Source: Amphibiibacter pelophylacis (GTDB lineage: Bacteria > Pseudomonadota > Gammaproteobacteria > Burkholderiales > Burkholderiaceae_C). From it: 49,197 nt of DNA. Of the stretch, positions 7,749 to 15,800 are shown piece after piece. The notes under the pieces are model-generated. The model saw only the letters and a list, made by a program, of their open reading frames with translations. It did no database searches and was not told the origin of the DNA. The DNA is taken from positions 1-49,197 of the forward strand of contig NZ_JAWDIE010000022.1 of NCBI RefSeq assembly GCF_037688875.1, written 5' to 3'. The translations under genes and the position numbers were made by a program. Each line of letters opens with the position of its first letter. Position 1 is the stretch's first letter.

Positions 7749-9120
7749 GGGGCGTCTCGGCATCCGTTTTTTCAGATTTGGCGGCCACAGGCGCCGCCGC
7801 AGCAGCCGATTTTGACAGGCGCTGCAGCTGCAGTTCGGCGAGGCTTTCGTACAGCGGCGCCGAAATCAGCCGCGACAGGCCGCTGGCCAGCAGCGCACCG
7901 GCCATCAGCGTGAGCACCAGGCCGTGGCCGTCCACCATCTCCATCACGATGATGAAGGAGGTCAGGGGCGCCTGCGTGACGGCGGCGAGGAACCCGGCCA
8001 TGCCCAGCGCGATCAGCGCAGGCGCGTCCAGATGGCCGGTCAGGTTGGCAATGTCGGCCCCCAGCGCCCCGCCAATCGACAGTGAGGGCGCGAAAATGCC
8101 CCCCGGCACACCCGACCATGCGGTGATCCAGGTGACGACGAATTTGAGCAGCACATACAGCGGCGAGGTATCGCCCTCGCCCGACAGCAGCGCGCGCGTG
8201 GGCTCGTAACCGCTGCCGAAGGTGTCGCCGTTCGTGGCCAGTCCCACCACGGCCACCACCAGGCCGCAACCGGCCGCGAAGCGCAGCGGATAAATCGCCC
8301 GCCAGCGCGAAAAACGGTCGTTGGACAGACCGGACAGCGACATCACCAGCAGCCGCGAAAACAGGCCGCCCAGCACACCCGCGCAGATCGCCACCAGCAG
8401 GCCTGGCCCCAGCAGCGACATGCTGATCGCGCCGACGTGGATCATGCCAAAGTAGCTGAAGTTGCCGAAGAAAGAGATCCCCATCAGGCCGGAAATGACG
8501 ATGGCCGCCATGATCAGACCGTTGTTGCGCTGCTCGGGGCGGCGCGACAGCTCTTCGATGGCGAACATGATCCCGCCCAGCGGCGTGTTGAAGGCTGCGG
8601 CAATCCCGGCGGCGCCGCCTGCGATCAGCAGGCCGTGGTCGGACACCGTGCTGTTGCGCGGCAGAAAGTGCCGCGCCGAATGCATCACCCCGGCGCCGAT
8701 CTGCACCGAAGGCCCCTCCCGCCCCAGCGACAGCCCGCCCAGCAGGCCACCCGCCGTCAGCAGCATTTTGGAGATCGTCAGCTTCATCGAGATGAAGTGC
8801 GAACGCGACGCCAGCGGCGTGTGCGAGTGCAGCGCCGCCACCACCTGCTGGATGCCCGACCCGGCCGCGCCCGGCGCGAAGCGCTGCGTCAGCCAGACGA
8901 CGAGCACCGTCAGCAGCGGGGTCCACACCAGCGGCAGCCAGTAATACGCCGCCCAGCCCTGCTGGAAGAGCGAAATCGACTGCTCACCCAGCCAGGTCAG
9001 CGCCACCACGGTCAGGCCAGAGAGCGCGCCAAACACCGCCACCACCACGCGCGTCTGCCAGACCCGGCGGTTGCTCAGTTCGGTGCGCAGTGCATCCAGA
9101 AAGCGGGGAAAGGAAATCAT
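7720..9120 (-). CDS. clcA: ClC-family chloride channel/antiporter
   Basis: A 466-residue polytopic membrane protein with the ClC selectivity signatures: GSGIQQV (87-93), GREGPSVQIG (133-142, gating glutamate Glu135) and GGIFAPSLSIGG in the third region. The gating glutamate and the acidic AIEE segment in the region of the internal proton-transfer glutamate suggest a Cl-/H+ exchanger rather than a passive channel. The usual GSGIP is GSGIQ here. An Ala/Pro-rich tail of about 30 residues overlaps the start of the PhzF gene. It starts 5 nt after xth. The precise transport mode is inferred. Confidence 0.85.
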   Translation of the reverse strand: MISFPRFLDALRTELSNRRVWQTRVVVAVFGALSGLTVVALTWLGEQSISLFQQGWAAYYWLPLVWTPLLTVLVVWLTQRFAPGAAGSGIQQVVAALHSHTPLASRSHFISMKLTISKMLLTAGGLLGGLSLGREGPSVQIGAGVMHSARHFLPRNSTVSDHGLLIAGGAAGIAAAFNTPLGGIMFAIEELSRRPEQRNNGLIMAAIVISGLMGISFFGNFSYFGMIHVGAISMSLLGPGLLVAICAGVLGGLFSRLLVMSLSGLSNDRFSRWRAIYPLRFAAGCGLVVAVVGLATNGDTFGSGYEPTRALLSGEGDTSPLYVLLKFVVTWITAWSGVPGGIFAPSLSIGGALGADIANLTGHLDAPALIALGMAGFLAAVTQAPLTSFIIVMEMVDGHGLVLTLMAGALLASGLSRLISAPLYESLAELQLQRLSKSAAAAAPVAAKSEKTDAETPHAPTPLPPG

Positions 9121-9125
9121 GGCCT

Positions 9126-9917
9126 TCAGAGCTCGCTTTCGTAATCAATGCCCAGTGGCGCGTGGTCGCTGAAGCGTTCGTCCTTGTAAATGGCTGCCGC
9201 ACGGGCACGCGCCGCCAGGGCGGGCGTGGCGAGCTGGTAGTCGATGCGCCAGCCCACGTTCTTGGCCCAGGCCTGGCCGCGGTTGCTCCACCAGGTGTAG
9301 CAGGCGTCGGTGGTGTCCGGGTGCAGGGCGCGGTAGACGTCCACCAGCCCGGCGTCGGCCAGCAGCGTGCTCAGCCACTGGCGCTCTTCGGGCAGGAAGC
9401 CGCTGTTTTTCAGGTTGCCCTTCCAGTTTTTCAGATCCTGCTCGCGGTGCGCGATGTTCAGATCGCCCATCAGCAGCAGTTCGCGATCCTGCGCGAGCGC
9501 CTTCAGATAAGGCAGCATCAGCGCCAGAAAGCGGTATTTGGCCGCCTGGCGATCATCCCCGCTGGAGCCGCTGGGGAAGTAGCTGCTGAGGATGCTCAGA
9601 CGGCGGCCCGGGCGGTCGAAGCGCAGTTCGACGCAGCGGCCTTCCTGGTCGAACTCGCCGCCGCCATCAAAGCCGGTGATCACGTCGCTGGGCTCGTGGC
9701 GCGTGTAGAGGCCCACGCCCGAATAGCCTTTTTTCTGCGCAAACTGGAAGTGTCCGCGCAGGCCGTGCGCGTCGCGCATGATGTCGCTCAGGTCGGCGTC
9801 CTGCGCTTTCAGCTCCTGCACCCCCACCACATCGGCCTGCTGCTGGCCCAGCCAGTCGAAAAAGCCTTTGCTGGTCGCAGAGCGGATGCCGTTGAGATTG
9901 GCGGAGATGATGCGCAT
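9126..9917 (-). CDS. xth: Exodeoxyribonuclease III / AP endonuclease
   Basis: A 263-residue exonuclease-endonuclease-phosphatase fold enzyme acting at abasic sites and 3' blocked ends. Visible motifs are the NLNGIRS start, VQELKAQD (metal-binding Glu35), GDLNIAH and the terminal SDHAPLGID with the catalytic Asp-His pair. The start at 9917 matches the family N-terminus MRIISANLNG. It is divergent from the mismatch endonuclease vsr, with 94 bp between. The clcA gene follows 5 nt downstream, giving a unit of unrelated functions. Confidence 0.93.
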   Translation of the reverse strand: MRIISANLNGIRSATSKGFFDWLGQQQADVVGVQELKAQDADLSDIMRDAHGLRGHFQFAQKKGYSGVGLYTRHEPSDVITGFDGGGEFDQEGRCVELRFDRPGRRLSILSSYFPSGSSGDDRQAAKYRFLALMLPYLKALAQDRELLLMGDLNIAHREQDLKNWKGNLKNSGFLPEERQWLSTLLADAGLVDVYRALHPDTTDACYTWWSNRGQAWAKNVGWRIDYQLATPALAARARAAAIYKDERFSDHAPLGIDYESEL

Positions 9918-10011
9918 GGTGAAGATGTGCCGATGGCCATCAAAAATACGGAATATCCCCGATTCTCCCATAGCCCCCAAATCGCTCCAGAAGACCGGCC
10001 GACAATACCCC

Positions 10012-10452
10012 ATGACCGACATCGTTCCTCCCGCCGTGCGCAGCCGCATGATGGCGGGCATACGCGGCAGCCACACGCGGCCCGAACTGGCCGTGCGGCA
10101 CGAGCTGCACCGGCGCGGTTACCGCTACCGGCTGCATGGGCGCGATCTGCCCGGGCGGCCGGATATCGTGCTGCCGCGATGGCAGGCGGTGATTTTCGTG
10201 CACGGCTGTTTCTGGCATGGCCACGACTGCGCGCTGTTTCGCCTGCCGGGCACGCGCACCGGCTTCTGGCAGGACAAGATCGCCCGCAACCGCGAGCGCG
10301 ATGCCGATCACCTGGCCGCCCTGACCGCGCTGGGCTGGCGCACGGCCGTGGTCTGGGAATGTGCGCTGCGCGGGCGCGGCGCGCTCGGCCTGACCCCGGT
10401 GGCCGACGCGCTGGAAGCCTGGCTGCACGCGCCGCCTACAATGCCGGGCTGA
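10012..10452 (+). CDS. vsr: Very short patch repair endonuclease (Vsr-like)
   Basis: A 146-residue T:G mismatch-nicking endonuclease. MMAGIRGSHTRPELAVR matches the N-terminal family signature; PGRPDIVLPRW carries the catalytic Asp, GCFWHGHDC carries conserved histidines and a zinc-type Cys, and FWQDKIARNRERD follows. Vsr normally repairs deamination at sites made by a cytosine-5 methyltransferase and is usually encoded beside one; none is visible in this window. It lies just upstream of pyrE and divergent from xth. The gene ends with ACAATGCCGGGCTGA, and pyrE starts 26 nt later. Confidence 0.88.
   Translation: MTDIVPPAVRSRMMAGIRGSHTRPELAVRHELHRRGYRYRLHGRDLPGRPDIVLPRWQAVIFVHGCFWHGHDCALFRLPGTRTGFWQDKIARNRERDADHLAALTALGWRTAVVWECALRGRGALGLTPVADALEAWLHAPPTMPG
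10437..10442 (+). promoter_or_regulatory. Candidate -10 box for pyrE inside vsr
   Basis: TACAAT (5 of 6 matches to the -10 consensus) lies in the last codons of vsr, 36 nt before the pyrE ATG. No good -35 element is seen at the usual distance, so the call is weak. Confidence 0.3.
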
Positions 10453-10478
10453 TTCCCACCCCTTTTCCGCCCACCGCC

Positions 10479-11168
10479 ATGTCAACTGCCGCCACGCCTG
10501 CACCGTCCGCCCTCGCCGGGGAATTTGTTGATTTCTGCGTGCGCCACGACATCCTGCGCTTTGGCCAGTTCGTGACCAAGGCCGGGCGCACCTCGCCTTA
10601 CTTCTTCAACGCCGGGCTATTTAATGACGGCGCCCTGCTCTCGCGCCTGGGCCAGTATTACGCCCGCGCCGCACTGGACAGCGGGCTGGAATTCGACATG
10701 GTCTTCGGCCCGGCCTACAAAGGCATCACCCTGGCCAGCGCCATGGCGATCGAACTCGCGCGCCTGGGCCGCAACGTGCCCTGGGCCTACAACCGCAAAG
10801 AAGCCAAAGACCACGGCGAAGGCGGCACGCTGGTTGGCGCACCGCTGCGCGGCCGGGTGCTGATCGTGGACGACGTCATCAGCGACGGCGCCAGCAAGCG
10901 CGAAGCGGCTGACCTGATCCGCGCGGCAGGCGCCGAACCCGTGGGCGTCATCATCGCGCTGGACCGCCAGGAGTGGGCCATCGAGACCCCGCAGGGCCGT
11001 CTGTCGGGGGTGCAGCATGTCGAAAGCACACTCGGGCTGTCAGTGATCCCGATTGCGCGCCTGGATGACCTGCTTAATTTCCTGCATCAGCACGCCGATA
11101 TGTCCTTACAGTTGGATAAGGTCGAGGCTTACCGGCGCCAGTTTGGTGCCGCGCCCGCATCGGCCTGA
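10479..11168 (+). CDS. pyrE: Orotate phosphoribosyltransferase
   Basis: Converts orotate and PRPP to OMP in pyrimidine synthesis. The 229-residue product has FVTKAGRTSPYFFN near the N-terminus, GPAYKGI, YNRKEAKDHGEGG (mobile catalytic loop) and the PRPP-binding motif VLIVDDVISDGAS. The start is the ATG within CCACCGCCATG, which gives the normal family N-terminus. No Shine-Dalgarno sequence is visible upstream of it. Confidence 0.95.
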   Translation: MSTAATPAPSALAGEFVDFCVRHDILRFGQFVTKAGRTSPYFFNAGLFNDGALLSRLGQYYARAALDSGLEFDMVFGPAYKGITLASAMAIELARLGRNVPWAYNRKEAKDHGEGGTLVGAPLRGRVLIVDDVISDGASKREAADLIRAAGAEPVGVIIALDRQEWAIETPQGRLSGVQHVESTLGLSVIPIARLDDLLNFLHQHADMSLQLDKVEAYRRQFGAAPASA

Positions 11169-11184
11169 TCGTGTTTTGTTTTTT

Positions 11185-11212
11185 GCGCTGACCTGTTTTT
11201 GCAGGCCAGCGC
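11185..11212. other. Inverted repeat downstream of pyrE
   Basis: GCGCTGaCCTG and CAGGcCAGCGC form a 10-bp stem with one mismatch around a TTTTTG loop. The T-rich tract precedes rather than follows it on the plus strand, so it is not a canonical terminator for pyrE. It lies just before the ATG of the DUF4124 gene. Confidence 0.35.
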
Positions 11213-11221
11213 ATCCGGATC

Positions 11222-11896
11222 ATGCTGAAAACCCTTGCATCACTGCCGCTGATCACGCTCCTGCTGACGCTGGGCGTAGCCCCCCTGCCCGCTGCTGCGG
11301 CAGGCATCTACAGCTGCGTGACGACCACGGGCCAGAATGTCACCTCGGACCGGCCAATTCCCAATTGCAAGGGATCATCCCAGCGCGTGCTCAACCGCGA
11401 TGGCTCGACGCGCGACACCCTTAGCGCCCAGCCGACCATCGCCGAGCGCCAGGACGCACTGGCCCGTGAACGCAGCGCTGCACGCGCACGCGAGCAGGCC
11501 GAGCTGAACCGCCAGCAGATGCAGAACTGGCTGGCGCGCTACCCCAGCGAGCAGGCGCTGGAGGCCGAACGCGCCGCCAGCCTGCAGCCTTACCAGGCCG
11601 CGCTGACCGACACACAAAAACGCCTGGCCGACATCGAAGGCAAGCGCAGTGCGCTGCAGGTTCAGGCCGACGGGCAGAAAAAAACCGGTGGCAAAGTGGC
11701 GCCGCATCTGGCGGCCAGCATCGAGTTGCAGGCCAGCATGGCCAATAGCCAGCGTGTCGTGGTGCAGAACCAGCAGCTGGAAATGCAGCGCATCAGCAAA
11801 CGCTACAACGATCTGCTGACGCGGCTGCGGCCGTTCTGGTCGAACCCCGCAGCGGCAGCCGCTCCGGCTGGCGCCACAGGGGACAAGTCACCGTGA
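11222..11896 (+). CDS. DUF4124 domain-containing secreted protein
   Basis: A 224-residue protein with a signal peptide (about residues 1-27, ending APLPAAAA). A short DUF4124-like domain follows (GIYSCVTTTGQNVTSDRPIPNC, with two cysteines that could form a disulphide). The rest is a long, charged, probably coiled-coil helical region (about 75-190) rich in Gln, Arg and Glu, and an Ala/Pro-rich tail. DUF4124 proteins are common periplasmic proteins of proteobacteria without an assigned function. The gene is convergent with the flavodoxin gene, 10 bp apart. Confidence 0.8.
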   Translation: MLKTLASLPLITLLLTLGVAPLPAAAAGIYSCVTTTGQNVTSDRPIPNCKGSSQRVLNRDGSTRDTLSAQPTIAERQDALARERSAARAREQAELNRQQMQNWLARYPSEQALEAERAASLQPYQAALTDTQKRLADIEGKRSALQVQADGQKKTGGKVAPHLAASIELQASMANSQRVVVQNQQLEMQRISKRYNDLLTRLRPFWSNPAAAAAPAGATGDKSP

Positions 11897-11906
11897 CGGG
11901 CAGCGA

Positions 11907-12452
11907 TCAGCCCTTGACCTTGTGGGCGAACTCGGCGATGCGCTGGCCGTAAGCGCGGGCCGTGTCCAGATCGCCCTGGGGGATGTCTGCGGGCGGGCTG
12001 GTCGGGCCGACCTGGGCCATCAGGCCACCGTAAGACCCCAGGCGGTTCAGCGTGCCGTCGTTGGGCACCGTCTGGCTCACCCAGATCATGCCGTGCTGCA
12101 TCGCCAGCGTGAAGAAGTAGCGCAGCGTCGAGAACTTGTCGCCGCTGGGGCTGGCCGAAATGGTGAAACCACCCGCGATCTTGTCCTTCCAGCCCTGGGT
12201 GAACCAGCGCTTGGACGAGGCATCGGCGAACTTCTTGAACTGCCACGAAGCCATGCCCATATAGGTGGGCGAACCGAACACGATGGCGTCCGCGGCATCC
12301 AGCACGGCCCAGTCGGCGTCGCTGACATTGCCTTCAGCGTCGATGACGACTTCGTGCGCGGTGGCGGCGGTCTTCACGCCTTCCAGAACGAACTGCGCCA
12401 CGCGCTGGTTGTGGCCGTAGCCCGAGTGATAGATGACTGCAACATTCGCCAT
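11907..12452 (-). CDS. Flavodoxin-family NAD(P)H oxidoreductase, WrbA-like
   Basis: A 181-residue flavodoxin-fold protein. VAVIYHSGYGHNQRVA contains the FMN-phosphate loop, and FGSPTYMGMASWQFKKFAD and SASPSGDKFSTL match the WrbA/NAD(P)H:quinone oxidoreductase pattern. It is somewhat shorter than E. coli WrbA (198). The likely role is two-electron quinone reduction in the cytosol during oxidative stress. The start at 12452 follows CAGGAGATTCTC, a good ribosome binding site; a nearby upstream ATG is unsupported. It is followed by the convergent DUF4124 gene. Confidence 0.82.
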   Translation of the reverse strand: MANVAVIYHSGYGHNQRVAQFVLEGVKTAATAHEVVIDAEGNVSDADWAVLDAADAIVFGSPTYMGMASWQFKKFADASSKRWFTQGWKDKIAGGFTISASPSGDKFSTLRYFFTLAMQHGMIWVSQTVPNDGTLNRLGSYGGLMAQVGPTSPPADIPQGDLDTARAYGQRIAEFAHKVKG

Positions 12453-12583
12453 GAGAATCTCCTGAAAGTGGTTCAAACACCCTGCTGCACGGGATGCCTC
12501 AAGGTCTGACGGCGATCATAAAGGCGGCGGGTAAATCCGTAAGCCCCGGGCCAACCAACTGACTGGTGCAGATGGCGCAACAA

Positions 12584-13726
12584 TCAGGCGGCCGTGAGCT
12601 CTTCCATCCAGCCCAGCCAGCGGGCGCGCACGGGGGCGGGCAGCGCCAGACCGGCGGCCTGATCCAGCGTCCACCAGCGCATCGCGGCCGCCTGATCGCC
12701 ATCCAGGCCCAGCGCCACCGCATCGGGAAGATCGCCCCCGCGCGTCGCACACAGCCAGGGCGTCAGGAACCAGCGGCGGTGGGTCAGCACGTGCAGAAAA
12801 GCCTCGTGCGCACGTATCGGCGGAGCATGGGCCCGGCGCTGCGCCTGCTGCGCCTCGTCCAGCAGCGGGGGCGTCCACAGCCCGGACCAGACGCCCGTCG
12901 CGGGCCGCTGCACCAGCGCGACATGCCACAGCCCGGCGCAGTCACAGTGCGCGTGCAGCAGCAGCGCGTGCGCCCAGACCTTCTGCACCGTGGCGCGCGC
13001 CTTGCGCGGCAGTTCGTGGACCCGGCCCTGCGCCAGGGCGATGCAGTCGCGGCGGACCGGACAGACGTCGCACGCCGCCTGGCGCGGGGTGCAGCGCGTG
13101 GCGCCCAGGTCCATCAGCGCCTGGGTGTAGACGGGCATTTCGCTGGCGTGCGGCACCAGCGCGTCGGCCAGGCGCTGCAGTTCGCGGCGCGGCGCGGCGC
13201 GCGAAAAATCCTCGTCCAGCCCACGGTGGCGCGCCAGCACGCGCTGCACGTTGCCATCCAGGATCGAGATGCGCTCGCCATGGCAGAAAGCAGCGATCGC
13301 TGCCGCCGTGGACACACCGATGCCCGGCAGGGTGACAAGATCGGCCGCGCGCGCCGGAAAAACGCCGCCCCAGTCGGCCATGACACGCCGCGCGCAGCCG
13401 TGCAGATTGCGCGCCCGGCTGTAGTATCCCAGGCCCGCCCACAGCGCCAGCACGTCGTCCAGCGGCGCCTGCGCCAGCGCGGCAACATCCGGGAAACGCG
13501 CCAGGAAGCGCGGGTAGTAATCGAGCACCGTGGCGACCTGCGTCTGCTGCAGCATGATCTCCGACAGCCAGACGCGGTAGGGGTCGCGCGTGCCCTGCCA
13601 AGGCAGGCCGTGGCGGCCGTGCAGCCGCTGCCAGCGCACAAGCCGCCCGGCGAAATCGTCGGGCAGTGGGGCCTCAAGGCCAGAATCAGAGCCCGAATCA
13701 ACGCCCGTAGCAGCGCCCGAAGCCAT
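12584..13726 (-). CDS. mutY: A/G-specific adenine DNA glycosylase
   Basis: Removes adenine mispaired with 8-oxoguanine. The 380-residue product shows SEIMLQQTQV (catalytic Glu56), a helix-hairpin-helix LPGIGVSTAAA (133-143), catalytic Asp157 in ILDGNV, the 4Fe-4S ligands Cys212, Cys219, Cys222 and Cys228, and a C-terminal NUDIX-like 8-oxoG recognition domain. The start at 13726 overlaps the mutM stop (TGATG), with AAGGTG as ribosome binding site. Residues 1-20 are a low-complexity Gly/Ser extension. Coupling with mutM unites two arms of the GO repair system. Confidence 0.95.
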   Translation of the reverse strand: MASGAATGVDSGSDSGLEAPLPDDFAGRLVRWQRLHGRHGLPWQGTRDPYRVWLSEIMLQQTQVATVLDYYPRFLARFPDVAALAQAPLDDVLALWAGLGYYSRARNLHGCARRVMADWGGVFPARAADLVTLPGIGVSTAAAIAAFCHGERISILDGNVQRVLARHRGLDEDFSRAAPRRELQRLADALVPHASEMPVYTQALMDLGATRCTPRQAACDVCPVRRDCIALAQGRVHELPRKARATVQKVWAHALLLHAHCDCAGLWHVALVQRPATGVWSGLWTPPLLDEAQQAQRRAHAPPIRAHEAFLHVLTHRRWFLTPWLCATRGGDLPDAVALGLDGDQAAAMRWWTLDQAAGLALPAPVRARWLGWMEELTAA

Positions 13727-14634
13727 CAGCGGGGCACCTTTGGCTTGTACGGCTTCTGGCAATGCGCGCAGAAAAAGGTCGAACGCTGCTGCTGCACAAA
13801 GCGCTGCACCGGGCGGGCGCAGACGCGGCAGGGCAGGCCTTCGCGGCCATAGACGGTGGTGGCGAACTGGAACTCGCCCGTCTGCCCCAGCGCGTCGCTG
13901 TAGTTGCGCAGCGTGGTCCCGCCCAGATCCAGCGCCTGCTGCAGCACGCCGCGCACTTCAAACAGCAGCCGGGTGCACTGTGCCAGAGTCAGCTGGCCGC
14001 AGGGCGTGGCCGGGTGGATGCGGGCGCGAAACAGCGCCTCGCAGGCGTAGATATTGCCCGCGCCGACAATGGCCTGGCCCGACAGCAGCGCCGATTTCAC
14101 CGCGACTGATTTACCCTGCCACAGCGCGCGCAGCCGCTGCGGGGTCAGGGCCTCGTCCCAGGGCTCGTGGCCCAGACCGGCCAGGCGCGTACTGGCGGGC
14201 GGCGCATCCAGGCCCGGCGACCACAGCCAGGCGCCAAAGCGGCGCGGGTCGGTGTAGAGCAGCACCCCGGCGTCGTGCCAGAGCGCCACATGCACATGCG
14301 GGCCGCGCTCGCGCTGCACGGCGGCGAGGTCGCCCTCCGGCCAGTCCGGGCGCGGCTCCAGCAGCGACAGCGCACCCGACATGCCCAGGTGAACCAGCAG
14401 CCCGCCCCGGGTGTGCAGCCGCCCGTCCTGCGCGACCTGCGTGTCCTCCAGCGGCAGCCAGATGTATTTGCCGCGCCGCTGCGCCGCCCCCAGCCGCGCG
14501 CCCACCAGGTCCGCCGGATCGCAGCCCAGCGGCCAGCGCAGCACCTTGCCCAGCGCCACCGCCCGGATGCGGCGGCCCTTCAGAGGGCCCGCAATGCTGC
14601 GGCGCGTGGCTTCGACTTCGGGGAGTTCGGGCAT
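13726..14634 (-). CDS. mutM: Formamidopyrimidine-DNA glycosylase
   Basis: Excises 8-oxoguanine and formamidopyrimidines and nicks the abasic site. The 302-residue product starts MPELPEVE (catalytic Pro2 and Glu3), has RRGKYIWL with the conserved lysine, and ends in a four-cysteine zinc finger (Cys269, Cys272, Cys289, Cys292) with the DNA-contacting RSTFFC. This identifies MutM rather than endonuclease VIII. The start is fixed by the essential N-terminal proline. It is the first gene of the mutM-mutY pair and is divergent from the BrnA-like gene, 129 bp away. Confidence 0.95.
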   Translation of the reverse strand: MPELPEVEATRRSIAGPLKGRRIRAVALGKVLRWPLGCDPADLVGARLGAAQRRGKYIWLPLEDTQVAQDGRLHTRGGLLVHLGMSGALSLLEPRPDWPEGDLAAVQRERGPHVHVALWHDAGVLLYTDPRRFGAWLWSPGLDAPPASTRLAGLGHEPWDEALTPQRLRALWQGKSVAVKSALLSGQAIVGAGNIYACEALFRARIHPATPCGQLTLAQCTRLLFEVRGVLQQALDLGGTTLRNYSDALGQTGEFQFATTVYGREGLPCRVCARPVQRFVQQQRSTFFCAHCQKPYKPKVPR

Positions 14635-14763
14635 GGCAGATCGGGTCAGGCGCAGGAGATTAAATTGCAAGGATGCTAATACATCCCGTTTAGACCGGGA
14701 GCCTCCGTGCGATCCTTGCGGGAATCGGCTTGCGCAAACCCAACCCTCGAGAGGTGATCCGAT

Positions 14764-15078
14764 ATGTACATGACCACTAAGTCCGGCCGAAAAGTTTACG
14801 TCCCCACCGCGGAAGAAGACGCCATCATCACGGCCGCAGCGTTGTCCGATCCGGACGCACTGCCCTACACCGACGCCGAATGGCAAGCAGCAAAGCCTTT
14901 GGTACGCGTGGGTCGCCCGCCATCGGACAGGCCGCTCAAGGTCTCGACAACGATACGGCTGTCGCCAGAGGTGATCCAGCACTTTCGCGCCTCGGGGGCG
15001 GGCTGGCAGAGCCGGATCGATGCCGTGCTGAAAGACTGGGTGGCGCGCCAGGGGTCCAAGGCGGTGGCGGAGTCGTAG
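14764..15078 (+). CDS. BrnA-like antitoxin (DUF4415), orphan
   Basis: A 104-residue protein whose C-terminal half (PLKVSTTIRLSPEVIQHFRA...WQSRIDAVLKDWV) matches the BrnA/DUF4415 ribbon-helix-helix antitoxins, which bind their own promoter. The N-terminal half (about 1-55) is acidic. The normal partner BrnT, an RNase toxin, is usually encoded directly upstream; the 129 bp before this gene are too short for it and hold no BrnT-like frame. The start ATG follows GAGAGGTGAT. It is convergent with vapC. It could be a relic, or a solitary repressor. Confidence 0.7.
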   Translation: MYMTTKSGRKVYVPTAEEDAIITAAALSDPDALPYTDAEWQAAKPLVRVGRPPSDRPLKVSTTIRLSPEVIQHFRASGAGWQSRIDAVLKDWVARQGSKAVAES

Positions 15079-15084
15079 CGGGAA

Positions 15085-15519
15085 TCAGATCAGCTGAAGG
15101 TGATGGGGCCTGGCCCCCGCGACGGCGCTCAGGGGAATGCGCTGATCCAGCGTCGCCAGAACCCCCTCATTGGCCACGGCCAGAGCCAGCAGATAGGCGT
15201 CGGTCAGTTGCTGGTGCCCGTGCAGCCGGTCCGGCGGGAACAAACGGTCGTCCAGCGGGCTGATGTCCGCCGCCCAGAACTGGTGCGCAGGATGCGAGGT
15301 GGCCTTGGCCAGAGAGGCGCGCAGCACAGACAGGCCGATCGGATGGGGGTAGGCCGGCTGGCTCATGATGCGCAAAAGCCCCAGTTGTGTCAGCGGGCAG
15401 GTGGCCCAGCCGTGAGGCACCTGCCTCATCATCCAGTCCGTGACGCGGGGGTGATGAACGTGATCCGGATCGAACAGGGCGATCAGGACGTTGACATCCA
15501 GCAAGGCGCGCTGTGCCAT
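15085..15519 (-). CDS. vapC: VapC-like PIN-domain toxin
   Basis: A 144-residue PIN-domain ribonuclease. The metal-binding acidic residues sit in LLDVNVLIALFD (near the N-terminus), TDAYLLALA and VLATLDQRI, the standard PIN quartet layout. VapC toxins usually cleave tRNA or rRNA and are neutralised by VapB. The ATG at 15519 lies 5 nt after the vapB stop; a TTG nine bases upstream would overlap it. The order antitoxin-then-toxin is the standard one. The acidic residues appear intact, so the toxin is probably active. Confidence 0.85.
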   Translation of the reverse strand: MAQRALLDVNVLIALFDPDHVHHPRVTDWMMRQVPHGWATCPLTQLGLLRIMSQPAYPHPIGLSVLRASLAKATSHPAHQFWAADISPLDDRLFPPDRLHGHQQLTDAYLLALAVANEGVLATLDQRIPLSAVAGARPHHLQLI

Positions 15520-15524
15520 GGGCC

Positions 15525-15788
15525 TCAAAGCCCTTCGCTGTCCTGCAGTCGCTGGACCAGTTCCGTGCTGACCACCCCGCCCCGCGAGGGCAGCGGCCCA
15601 ATGCCAAATGCCGCGAGGGGCTCGGCGACCCGAAGCCCGCCAGCCGCCGGGCTGCCCTTCAGAGCATTGCCCTGGAAGGCCTGACGGGCCAGATCCGACA
15701 TGACCGCGCCCAGGCTTTTTTTCTCCCGCTGCGCGAGCGCTTTTGCGGCGAGCAGCACGTCGTCAGCGATATCAAGCGTGGTGCGCAT
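15525..15788 (-). CDS. vapB: VapB-like ribbon-helix-helix antitoxin
   Basis: An 87-residue antitoxin. MRTTLDIADDVLLAAKALAQREKKS is the N-terminal DNA-binding ribbon-helix-helix, and the Gly/Pro-rich C-terminal half is expected to be disordered and to fold on VapC. The protein probably represses its own promoter, which carries a palindrome over the -10 box. A good promoter lies 23-51 nt upstream, so the pair is expressed independently of trpD and its neighbour. Confidence 0.85.
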   Translation of the reverse strand: MRTTLDIADDVLLAAKALAQREKKSLGAVMSDLARQAFQGNALKGSPAAGGLRVAEPLAAFGIGPLPSRGGVVSTELVQRLQDSEGL

Positions 15789-15800
15789 GGTTTAGCCTTT

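Noticed and set aside
11185..11212. Hairpin after pyrE as an intrinsic terminator
   Set aside because: The T-rich tract lies before the stem on the plus strand, and no T-run follows.
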